A DNA stretch of 25,551 nt from Dehalococcoidia bacterium. Its GTDB lineage: Bacteria; Chloroflexota; Dehalococcoidia; SZUA-161. The DNA lies in NCBI GenBank assembly GCA_014859215.1, contig JACUUS010000012.1, forward strand, positions 1 through 25,551. The letters run 5' to 3'. The notes below the pieces were generated by a model. The model saw only the letters and a list, made by a program, of their open reading frames with translations. It had not been told where the DNA came from and did no database searches. Both the position numbers and the translations under genes were made by a program. This document shows positions 14,287-20,955 of this stretch, piece by piece. The number at the start of each line of letters is the position of its first letter. Position 1 is the first letter of the stretch.

Positions 14287-15858
14287 ATGAGAGTAAGCAG
14301 CGTGGACCAAATGAGAGAAATGGACAGGGGAGCCACGGAGCAGTTCGGTATCGATGAGATGATTCTCATGGAGAACGCCGGCAACGCATCCTGTTTCGTT
14401 ATCTGGCTGGAAACAGAGATCCAGTCCAGGAAATTCGTTGTCTTCTGCGGTACAGGCAATAATGGCGGAGACGGGTTTGTCGTTGCCAGGAAACTGCATT
14501 CGATGGGTGGAGACGTAGTTGTCTTCTTGCTTGGGAACCCTGACCGGCTCAAGGGAGCCGCAAGAAAGAACCATGAAATCATCGCCCGTATGCCCGTGGA
14601 CATAAGGGAGATCAGTTCCGCCCTGGAAGCTGAGGAGGCCGTATATGGTTGCGACACTGTGGTCGATGCCATTTTCGGTACCGGCCTGGATCGCGAAGTG
14701 ACCGGGCTCCAGAAGGAGGTCATTGAACTGATCAATGGAAGCCAGAAGATGGTATTCAGCCTGGATATTCCATCAGGGGTCAACGGCAATACAGGGCAGA
14801 TCATGGGCACAGCAGTAAGGAGCGACTTCACAATCACGTACGGTCTTCCAAAACTCGGGAACATGCTTTACCCGGGTTTCGCTTTGTGCGGGAAGCTATA
14901 TGTGACGCCTATTTCCTTTCCTCCAGCTCTTTACGAGCAGTCCATCAAGGTCAGGGTCAATGATTTCCCTGGCCTCCCGAAGAGAAACGAGGACACTCAT
15001 AAGGGTGATTTCGGGAAAGCGCTTTTCATTGCCGGATCAACTGGCTACCTCGGTGCGCCTTGTTTTGCCGCTCTCTCTTTTCTGAAGGCTGGTGGGGGCC
15101 TGTCTTACCTGGCCGCGCCGCGTTCAATCTCGCCTTTTTTCGCAAACAAAGCAAGCGAAGTGGTTCTCTTGCCCCGGACCGAGACCAATTCCGGAAGTTT
15201 GGCTGCGGACAATCTTGACAGTCTGCTTGACTTCTCAACCAGAGTCGACTTCGTGGTCCTGGGACCGGGGATATCTCTGGAGGCGGAAACGCAGGAGCTC
15301 GCCAGGGAGCTAGCCGCCAGGATAAAGGCGCCTCTCCTGCTGGACGGTGACGGGATTACGGCCGTTGTCCAGGCGCCGGAAGTGATCCGAAGCAGGCCGG
15401 GGCCCACAATCCTGACGCCGCACAGCGGCGAGATGGCGAGACTCACCGGTATGACCGCGGACGAGGTCAATGCGGACAGGATCAGGACCTTGCAGAAGAC
15501 CACTCGTGAGCTGAACTCGACTATAGTCCTCAAGGGAGCCCATTCACTGATCGGCTTTCCCGATGGCAGAGTTTACATAAACACCAGCGGCAATCCCGGC
15601 ATGGCCACCGCCGGGAGCGGGGATGCCCTTACAGGCGCCATCGCCGCAATGTATGGCATGGGACTGCCCCTGGAAGAGGCGGTTAGGGCGGGTGTCTTCA
15701 TGCATGGTCTTTCCGGTGACCTTGCTGCGGCAGAGAAGGGAGAAGACGGCATTACAGGTCAGGATATCGTGGAATACCTTCCGAACGCGGTCAAGTTCTA
15801 CCGTGAGAATCTGGAGAAGCTGCGCAAGAACTGTTACGAGTCGGTATTCACAGTCTGA
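14287..15858 (+). CDS. nnr: Bifunctional NAD(P)H-hydrate epimerase / dehydratase
   Basis: Metabolite-repair enzyme (523 aa) that epimerises R/S-NAD(P)HX and dehydrates the S form back to NAD(P)H using ADP. The N-terminal YjeF_N epimerase domain (about residues 1-220) has GTGNNGGDG at 55-63, DAIFGTGLDREVTG at 127-140 and SLDIPSGVNGNTG at 158-170. The ribokinase-like dehydratase domain (about 235-505) has KGDFGKALFIAGS, LDGD at 352-355, TPHSGEM at 377-383 and catalytic AGSGD at 442-446 (Asp446). Both domains are complete. ATG 14287 follows AAGGAG (14273-14278) by 8 bases. Its stop directly abuts the stop of the convergent transglutaminase-like gene. Confidence 0.95.
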   Translation: MRVSSVDQMREMDRGATEQFGIDEMILMENAGNASCFVIWLETEIQSRKFVVFCGTGNNGGDGFVVARKLHSMGGDVVVFLLGNPDRLKGAARKNHEIIARMPVDIREISSALEAEEAVYGCDTVVDAIFGTGLDREVTGLQKEVIELINGSQKMVFSLDIPSGVNGNTGQIMGTAVRSDFTITYGLPKLGNMLYPGFALCGKLYVTPISFPPALYEQSIKVRVNDFPGLPKRNEDTHKGDFGKALFIAGSTGYLGAPCFAALSFLKAGGGLSYLAAPRSISPFFANKASEVVLLPRTETNSGSLAADNLDSLLDFSTRVDFVVLGPGISLEAETQELARELAARIKAPLLLDGDGITAVVQAPEVIRSRPGPTILTPHSGEMARLTGMTADEVNADRIRTLQKTTRELNSTIVLKGAHSLIGFPDGRVYINTSGNPGMATAGSGDALTGAIAAMYGMGLPLEEAVRAGVFMHGLSGDLAAAEKGEDGITGQDIVEYLPNAVKFYRENLEKLRKNCYESVFTV

Positions 15859-16461
15859 TTATGCCCCAGGCTGAGTCCGGGTATCTCCTGCTCGCACCAT
15901 TTCGAGCCACCTGTTAAGCTCGTCATAGAAGGCGTTCAGCTTCTCGTCGCGGCGGGCCCTCAACGATGCCGCTTCGTTCGGGTGGTAGATTTGCCCCTCA
16001 CCGCAGGGTATGATTGCGAGTTGGGTATCAGCGAACCCGTCCCATGACTCGTTTACGGGAAGGCCGAGTTTCGTCAAAGCGGGATCGAGGGTTGCGTCAA
16101 TGAGCTTGTACTCGCCACAAATATCGACGACGCATGCCAGGTGATAACTCTGGGGTAGCTGCCGGGCCAGCCGCAGGAGCTTGCGGGGATAGTCTACCTC
16201 AACTTCGTCCCATCTGAAGGGATAGACCACGTAGAGTACGGACAATCCGAGTTCGCGATATATATTGCAGAGGAGGAGGTGCTTTGGAGTACACGAGCCC
16301 TTATTGGTATTCAGAATGCCGATATAGTTGGCCGCATCATTTAGCTCGGGCACACCCGCGTAGTGTATGTCCCTGATTCTCTCGAAGACGGAGATACGCG
16401 CCTGAACAGGGTCTTTGCCTGAAGTCCATTCCCGACTCTTGTTCTTGACCAGGCTGTGCAT
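15859..16461 (-). CDS. Transglutaminase-like domain protein
   Basis: A 200-residue soluble protein with a transglutaminase/cysteine-protease core. The triad is readable as C57 (KGSCTPKHLLL), H107 (QSYHLACVVD) and D122 (YKLIDATLDP), with the spacing and the hydrophobic helix after the Cys expected of the fold. No signal peptide or membrane segment is seen, so it probably acts in the cytoplasm, unlike many secreted family members. The ATG lacks a clear ribosome site. It lies 33 bases downstream of the CBS-domain gene on the same strand, so the two are likely co-transcribed. Substrate unknown; family members include proteases, deamidases and crosslinking enzymes. Confidence 0.75.
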   Translation of the reverse strand: MHSLVKNKSREWTSGKDPVQARISVFERIRDIHYAGVPELNDAANYIGILNTNKGSCTPKHLLLCNIYRELGLSVLYVVYPFRWDEVEVDYPRKLLRLARQLPQSYHLACVVDICGEYKLIDATLDPALTKLGLPVNESWDGFADTQLAIIPCGEGQIYHPNEAASLRARRDEKLNAFYDELNRWLEMVRAGDTRTQPGA

Positions 16462-16494
16462 GCATCTACGACCGCATAGTGCTTATTTGAGTGG

Positions 16495-17136
16495 TTAGCG
16501 AGCCCTGCGCTCGACTTCCAGGCCGCGCAAATGCAACTCGGCAATCAAATTGGTTGGATCATCGGAGGTCAGGTGGACCACGAAGTCATGCTTGCTGCGT
16601 TCGGGGATGGGCAGCATGAAGACCGTTTCTACTTCCAGGCCGAGCTTGTCAATTGCCCCCATTACATTCTGAATGTCGCGCACGCCTTTGCAGTTGCGCA
16701 CGACAAGCCGGGAACCAGGCTTGCCAACTCCCAGGATGGGATTGAGAATCTTGTAGAAGAAATCGTTCGTGGTCGCGATACCGACCAGGCGGGAATCATC
16801 GACGACCAGAAGCGCACCAACCTTCTTTTCCTGCGCGAGTGTGACTGCTTCCTCCACCGTGGCATCCGGAGTGACGGTTACCAGTTCCTTGACCATGACT
16901 TCCCGAACAGTGATCTTGTTTAGAAGCCGGCTTATCTCATGTATGCTGAAACTGGACAACTGGGAAGGCCCTGCCCTGTCAAGTCCGTCTCTGGTGACTA
17001 TTCCTACCAGTCTCCCCCGGTCCACTACAGGCAGACGGCGGATTTTGTGGGCTTCCATTATTCTTCTTGCGTCGGCAAGCGAAGTGCTGCTGGGAATCGT
17101 GATAATGCTGGTAGTCATTACGTCGTTCATGAACAT
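16495..17136 (-). CDS. CBS-pair protein with C-terminal ACT-like domain (AcuB-like)
   Basis: Probable small-molecule sensor (213 aa). Two CBS repeats are visible, about residues 3-55 (DVMTTSIITIPSSTSLADAR, RRLPVVDRGRLVGIVTRDGL) and 73-130 (VREVMVKELVTVTPDATVEE, KKVGALLVVDDSRLVGI). A C-terminal region (about 145-213; GVRDIQNVMGAIDKLGLEVE) resembles an ACT-type domain as in AcuB-like proteins. CBS pairs usually bind adenine nucleotides; the ligand here is unknown. ATG 17136 follows GAGGAGG (17151-17145) by 8 bases. A longer frame to 17220 is rejected because it would begin upstream of the promoter at 17186-17214. Confidence 0.88.
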   Translation of the reverse strand: MFMNDVMTTSIITIPSSTSLADARRIMEAHKIRRLPVVDRGRLVGIVTRDGLDRAGPSQLSSFSIHEISRLLNKITVREVMVKELVTVTPDATVEEAVTLAQEKKVGALLVVDDSRLVGIATTNDFFYKILNPILGVGKPGSRLVVRNCKGVRDIQNVMGAIDKLGLEVETVFMLPIPERSKHDFVVHLTSDDPTNLIAELHLRGLEVERRAR

Positions 17137-17185
17137 TGCACCGGCCTCCTCATTGGACCTATCCTCATCCGTCTCGCTACAGCGA

Positions 17186-17214
17186 ATTCTAGGCAGACAT
17201 GTACGCAGTGTCAA
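17186..17214 (-). promoter_or_regulatory. Near-consensus sigma-70 promoter of the CBS-transglutaminase operon
   Basis: On the minus strand, TTGACA (17214-17209), a 17-base spacer and TAGAAT (17191-17186) form an almost perfect housekeeping promoter. Transcription would begin near 17179, giving a leader of about 43 bases that contains the GAGGAGG ribosome site of the CBS gene. Confidence 0.75.
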
Positions 17215-17256
17215 GAGCAAGAAGCTAGCCGTGAGTTCGGGTAGCTGGTCAGATTA

Positions 17257-17265
17257 TGCTATACT
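17257..17265 (+). promoter_or_regulatory. Extended -10 promoter element for comB
   Basis: TGCTATACT at 17257-17265 is an extended -10 (TGn plus a five-of-six TATAAT match) with only a weak -35 (TTCGGG, 18-base spacing). Predicted initiation near 17272 leaves about 8 bases before ATG 17280. It also argues against the earlier in-frame ATG at 17256, which would lie inside the promoter. Confidence 0.5.
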
Positions 17266-17279
17266 GGACGCAGAATGAT

Positions 17280-18038
17280 ATGAAGCTGGATGTGGTCATT
17301 TCCCCCGCCGTGCTCGAAAAACATGATATGCAGGGACGGGTCTGTATTGTTATCGATGTACTGAGAGCTACCAGCACCATAACGGTTGCTCTGGCAGCCG
17401 GTGCAGGTGCTGTGAGACCTTGCCTGAGCATTGAGGAAGCCAGAGCGGCAGCCAGCCAGGACCCCCATAGCCTGCTGGGGGGTGAGGAGATGGGAACACT
17501 CATCCCTGGTTTTGATCTGGGTAATTCGCCGTTCGAGTATATGAAGGCCCGCACTGTCAGGGGCAGAACCATATGCTTCTACACGACAAACGGCAGCGGG
17601 GCCATCAGGAACGCCTATGAAAGATCAGGACGAGATGTCTACATAGGGTCGCTTCTTAATCTGAGCGCGGTCGTCTCGCAAATCACTCAGGACGCCGCCC
17701 TGAATCCGGAGGCGATAACGGTGCTCTGTTCAGGCAGGTCCGGCAAGCTGTCTGCTGAAGACATGTACTGTGCGGGTCTTGTGGTCAACGGGCTGGCCGT
17801 TTCGTGCAGGGAAGCAGGCAGGGTTGTTGAATACACAGATTCGGCTGCCGTCGCGGCTGCCTTTGCCTCCAGCAAGAGCAACAAGTCACTGGAAGTGATC
17901 CGAGGCAGCGAACACGGACGCTACCTCGAATCCCTGGGTTTCGCCAGGGACCTCGAGTTTGCCTCTCGAATTGACACCTACGATATTGTCCCGGTTTTCA
18001 ACGGTTCGCTCATCACTCGGATGGCGCCTCGTTCCTGA
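17280..18038 (+). CDS. comB: 2-phosphosulfolactate phosphatase family protein (ComB)
   Basis: Mg-dependent phosphatase family that in methanogens converts (2R)-phospho-3-sulfolactate to sulfolactate in coenzyme M synthesis (252 aa). Family blocks in order: VIDVLRATSTITVAL near residue 24, LLGGEEMGTLIPGFDLGNSP, FYTTNGSGAIRNA, SGRSGKLSAEDMYCAGL, and DIVPVFNGSLI at the C-terminus. The ATG at 17280 gives the family N-terminus MKLDVVISP; an in-frame ATG eight codons earlier falls within the promoter. No other coenzyme M or sulfolactate gene is in the window, so the substrate in this organism is uncertain. It lies divergently from the CBS operon. Confidence 0.88.
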   Translation: MKLDVVISPAVLEKHDMQGRVCIVIDVLRATSTITVALAAGAGAVRPCLSIEEARAAASQDPHSLLGGEEMGTLIPGFDLGNSPFEYMKARTVRGRTICFYTTNGSGAIRNAYERSGRDVYIGSLLNLSAVVSQITQDAALNPEAITVLCSGRSGKLSAEDMYCAGLVVNGLAVSCREAGRVVEYTDSAAVAAAFASSKSNKSLEVIRGSEHGRYLESLGFARDLEFASRIDTYDIVPVFNGSLITRMAPRS

Positions 18039-18090
18039 CCGGGCTACGCCTCCGGTTGTCCCGACCTTCACGACCCGCTACGAGCACCTT

Positions 18091-18117
18091 TTGAACTCTA
18101 CATATGTCCTGTATAAT
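18091..18117 (+). promoter_or_regulatory. Promoter of the DUF89-MEMO operon, probably leaderless
   Basis: A perfect TATAAT at 18112-18117 lies five bases before ATG 18123. TTGAAC (18091-18096) can act as -35 with a short 15-base spacer. Normal initiation 6-7 bases past the -10 would fall at or next to the A of the start codon, so the mRNA would have little or no 5' leader. No ribosome site is present. Confidence 0.55.
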
Positions 18118-18122
18118 GTGAA

Positions 18123-18965
18123 ATGAACATGAAGGCTAGAGAAGAATGCTATCCATGCCTGGCCCGGCTGGCCCGCCAGGCTGCTGAGCTGGCCGCCGAT
18201 GATGAAGTCTTGAGGGACACGGCAATCTCTGAAGGGCTGGCCTATCTTGAACGTGAATTCTCTGTGGCTGGCACCTCCATTGCGGTGGCGACGCCTATAC
18301 ACCGCCTGGTGAAGTCAATAACCGGCAACCCCGATCCTTACAGGAAGGTGAAAGAAAACGAACTGCGGATGGCGCGGGCGCTCATGCCGCAATTTGAAAC
18401 CGCCGGGATGGACCTGAGGGATTGCATAGTGCTGGCAGTCCGCGGAAACTGCATAGACTTTTTCATGGACCTGGAACAGGCAGCTAAAGATATGAGGAAG
18501 CCTGTGGTATTCGCCCTCGATGATATACAGAGAGTCAAGGACAGGTTGAAGAGCGCGAAGCGTATGCTATACCTGGCTGATAATGCGGGCGAAGTCCTGT
18601 TCGATGTCCCTCTGGTCCGGATGCTGCAGCGCCATTCTCCAGTCACTTATGTTGTGAAAGGTGCGCCTGTACAGGATGACGCGACTCTGGAAGATATGGG
18701 GAGATTCGGCCTGTTTGACCAGTTTCCTTCTGTGATAAGTACGGGGACCGACACACCGGGAGTTGTCCTGGAAATGGCTTCGCTGGAGTTCAGGGACGCA
18801 TTTCGAGATTCCGACCTCGTACTTGCAAAGGGTATGGGTTACTGGGAGACCCTGTCGGAGCTGCCGGCAGAGGGCAAGGTCTTCCACGTTTTCAAGGCCA
18901 AGTGCAGGCCGGTAGCCGAATCGGTGGGTGTCAATCTGGATAGTTTCGTGGCTGTTCTGCGTTAG
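18123..18965 (+). CDS. DUF89 (ARMT1-like) metal-dependent phosphatase family protein
   Basis: Protein of the DUF89/ARMT1-like family (280 aa), whose characterised members are metal-dependent phosphatases, some proposed to remove damaged or overflow phosphometabolites. The prokaryotic subgroup's CxxC near the N-terminus is present (ECYPC, C9 and C12). Presumed metal-site motifs follow: LADNAGEVLFD (151-161, with D153, N154 and D161), KGAPVQDDATLEDM (179-192), LVLAKGMGYWE (232-242) and FKAKCRPVAESVGV (257-270). ATG 18123 is preceded by a TATAAT rather than a ribosome site; ATG 18129 is a possible second start. It is the first gene of a four-gene operon, 5 bases before the MEMO gene. The true substrate is unknown. 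Confidence 0.88.
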   Translation: MNMKAREECYPCLARLARQAAELAADDEVLRDTAISEGLAYLEREFSVAGTSIAVATPIHRLVKSITGNPDPYRKVKENELRMARALMPQFETAGMDLRDCIVLAVRGNCIDFFMDLEQAAKDMRKPVVFALDDIQRVKDRLKSAKRMLYLADNAGEVLFDVPLVRMLQRHSPVTYVVKGAPVQDDATLEDMGRFGLFDQFPSVISTGTDTPGVVLEMASLEFRDAFRDSDLVLAKGMGYWETLSELPAEGKVFHVFKAKCRPVAESVGVNLDSFVAVLR

Positions 18966-18970
18966 GTCCT

Positions 18971-20197
18971 ATGGAAAGCAATCACAAGCCCAAATTGAGG
19001 AGAGTCCACGTCAGCTCCGCGAAATACCGCGGGCAGGCGATGGTTGTGTTGCAGGATCCGCTCGGGCTGAGCGACCGAATCGCGATGCTCCCGCAGACTG
19101 TCGCGCCCATCCTGGAGCTCTGTGACGGCACACGTGACATTCCCACTTTGAGAACAGCCATCGAAATCACGACGGGACTCCGGGTAGGGCCGGATTATCT
19201 GCGAAATATGCTGTCTGAGCTCGACGAAGCGCTGTTCCTGGAGAATGACAGGTTCGCGAAGGCATACGGAGAGGAGCTGTCCAGGTTTCGGGCCTCGCCT
19301 TTTAGGCCCGCTGCGCTGTCGGGTAAGGTGTATCCATCTGCTCTGACGGAACTGGAAGCTTCGTTCGAGGAGTACCTCGGCGCGTGTTCCGGCACGTCCG
19401 GCATGCCTGCCCTGGGGACGGTGCGGGGAATAGTGAGTCCTCATATCGACTATAAGCGCGGCGGCCCGGTCTACGCGCAGGTATGGAACAGAGCGTCGGA
19501 GGCCATCCGGGGAGCAGAACTGGCTATTGTGCTCGGTACGAACCATTTGGACTGCCAGGAGATGTTCGTCCTGACCAGGCAGAGTTACGCTACTCCATAT
19601 GGGGTCCTGGAAACCGACCGCGAAGTTGTGGACGAGATTGCATGCGTGGTGGGTGAAGAAAAGGTCTTCCGCGACGAATTGCAGCACAGGATAGAGCATT
19701 CTGTTGAACTCGCGGCGGTCTGGCTGCACCATATTCTTCAGGATCGGCCCTGCCGGATGGTGCCCGTTCTCTGTGGGCCCCTGCAGAGATTCATCGAGGG
19801 TGTTGAAAAGCCGTCTGAGGATGGGACCATATCGAGGTTTGTGGAAGGCACCAGAAAAGCTACAGCCGATAAGAGAACTGTTGTCATTGCCGCTGCAGAC
19901 CTGGCGCATGTCGGTCCGGCCTTCGGCGACAGTTTCATCTTAGATACCGCAGGGTGCGCACGACTTTCCGCAGCCGATTCCGAGTTCATGAATGCAGTCG
20001 CCGGTGGAGATGCCGAGGCCCTGTTCATGCTGGTAAAAAGAGAGGGAGACCGTCGGCGGATTTGCGGGTTGGCCCCAATATACCTTATGCTGCGGTTGCT
20101 GGGGGAGACCGCCGGACAGGTCACAGGATATGCACAGTGCCCGGCGGATGCCTCCGGGACTTCGTATGTGTCTATTTGTGGCATGCTGCTCAGTTAG
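18971..20197 (+). CDS. amrB: Winged-helix (PqqD-like)-MEMO fusion protein, AmmeMemoRadiSam B family
   Basis: Two-domain protein (408 aa). Residues about 20-100 resemble the PqqD-like winged-helix fold (DPLGLSDRIAMLPQTVAPIL, ALFLENDRF). Residues about 150-408 are a MEMO domain related to extradiol dioxygenases, with its conserved metal-site candidates H158 (SPHIDY), H192 (GTNHLD) and C365 (RRICGLAP), plus H243 (EHSVE) and H313 (DLAHVG). Family knowledge links MEMO with an AMMECR1 protein and a radical-SAM enzyme, but neither is encoded here. It lies 5 bases after the DUF89 gene and 8 before the DUF167 gene. The reaction is not established for the bacterial family. The fold assignments are firm for MEMO and good for the winged helix. 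Confidence 0.87.
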   Translation: MESNHKPKLRRVHVSSAKYRGQAMVVLQDPLGLSDRIAMLPQTVAPILELCDGTRDIPTLRTAIEITTGLRVGPDYLRNMLSELDEALFLENDRFAKAYGEELSRFRASPFRPAALSGKVYPSALTELEASFEEYLGACSGTSGMPALGTVRGIVSPHIDYKRGGPVYAQVWNRASEAIRGAELAIVLGTNHLDCQEMFVLTRQSYATPYGVLETDREVVDEIACVVGEEKVFRDELQHRIEHSVELAAVWLHHILQDRPCRMVPVLCGPLQRFIEGVEKPSEDGTISRFVEGTRKATADKRTVVIAAADLAHVGPAFGDSFILDTAGCARLSAADSEFMNAVAGGDAEALFMLVKREGDRRRICGLAPIYLMLRLLGETAGQVTGYAQCPADASGTSYVSICGMLLS

Positions 20198-20205
20198 GGG
20201 AAGCT

Positions 20206-20529
20206 ATGACGTCGAGCAAGCTGGAAGTCAGGTTGCAGCCTGGGGCCAGAATCTGTGCCGTGGCCAGGTTCGAGGACGGTATATTGTACGCGAAGGTAAC
20301 GGCGCGCCCGCAAAAAGGTGAGGCGAACCGCGCATTACTGGAGTTACTGAGTGCAGAACTTGAGGTCCCGGTAAGCCGCCTTGGAATTTCACACGGTCAT
20401 ACAAGCCGCAAGAAGCTTGTACTTATCGAGAGATTGACCCGAGAGGAAGTTGAGAAGCGGCTGTCCCGCTTTGCCGTTGAAACAAAGCCAGAAGCTGACG
20501 GTGCCTGCGCTCAGGAAGGACAGGTCTGA
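20206..20529 (+). CDS. DUF167 (YggU) family protein
   Basis: Small basic-acidic protein (107 aa) of the DUF167/YggU family, with no agreed function. The family signature is RLQPGARICAVARF, then ILYAKVTARPQKGEANRALL, and ISHGHTSRKKLVLIE. A hydrophilic C-terminal extension of about 20 residues follows the domain. ATG 20206 lies 8 bases after the MEMO gene behind AGGGGA. The longer open frame to 19954 runs within the MEMO gene and is rejected. Co-transcribed with its neighbours by spacing. Confidence 0.9.
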   Translation: MTSSKLEVRLQPGARICAVARFEDGILYAKVTARPQKGEANRALLELLSAELEVPVSRLGISHGHTSRKKLVLIERLTREEVEKRLSRFAVETKPEADGACAQEGQV

Positions 20530-20531
20530 GC

Positions 20532-20864
20532 ATGAGTTATCTCTATACGCATTTGCCCCAGCACCAGTGTATTGGTTTCGAGGAAAGGTCCTATGAAGCT
20601 GTCGAAGGGCTTCTGGACTATCACGGTCGCAGTATCCTTTACCTTTACGTGGAGGCGAGTTCAGTGTCGTTCTGCGATCGCAGCTATGCTTCTCACCTGG
20701 GCAGTCTCAACGTGAAGGGTTACGTAGTCAAATGGAAGAAAGCCCGGGATAGCGAGGGCAATCCTGTGTCGGAAATCGAGCCGGTAACAGATGAGGGCGA
20801 GAAACGGGAGATTTCCAGTCTCCTCCGCACCCAGTTTACAGTACCGACGGTCAACTTCTTCTAG
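20532..20864 (+). CDS. Conserved-looking hypothetical protein, 110 aa
   Basis: I do not recognise this protein. It starts two bases after the DUF167 stop, with AAGGA at about 20516-20520, so it is probably the last gene of the DUF89-MEMO-DUF167 operon. It is soluble, without signal peptide or membrane segment. A strand-rich centre (SILYLYVEASSVSFCDRSY, then NVKGYVVKWKKA) is followed by a charged stretch (EIEPVTDEGEKREISSLL) and a hydrophobic, Phe-ending tail. It has two cysteines (C13, C48) and a histidine-containing N-terminus (YTHLPQHQC). Codon use resembles its neighbours, supporting a real gene. Confidence 0.7.
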   Translation: MSYLYTHLPQHQCIGFEERSYEAVEGLLDYHGRSILYLYVEASSVSFCDRSYASHLGSLNVKGYVVKWKKARDSEGNPVSEIEPVTDEGEKREISSLLRTQFTVPTVNFF

Positions 20865-20926
20865 GTCTGCTCAGCCTGTCGGCCTTCATTCCCTATCTTA
20901 CCTACTCAGATGGACCGGAGCACTCG

Positions 20927-20955
20927 TTGACTTTTCCCTGTACCGCGGGTATAAG
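20927..20955 (+). promoter_or_regulatory. Strong sigma-70 promoter for the dehydrogenase gene
   Basis: TTGACT (20927-20932), a 17-base spacer and TATAAG (20950-20955) each match consensus at five of six positions. Initiation near 20962 gives a leader of about 60 bases. The leader contains an inverted repeat, CCCGGA (20973-20978) with TCCGGG (20995-21000), which might be a hairpin or a protein-binding site. Confidence 0.65.

Noticed and set aside
17137..17220. Longer start for the CBS-domain gene
   Set aside because: The upstream codons span the near-consensus promoter at 17186-17214, whereas ATG 17136 has GAGGAGG at the right distance.
17280..18038. Evidence for coenzyme M biosynthesis
   Set aside because: A single ComB-family gene is not enough; the family is broader than the pathway and no partner gene is seen.
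18971..20197. A complete AmmeMemoRadiSam system
   Set aside because: Only the MEMO component is present; no AMMECR1 or radical-SAM gene lies in the window.
19954..20205. N-terminal extension of the DUF167 gene
   Set aside because: The extra 84 codons are an alternative frame of the MEMO gene and add Arg-rich sequence unlike the family.
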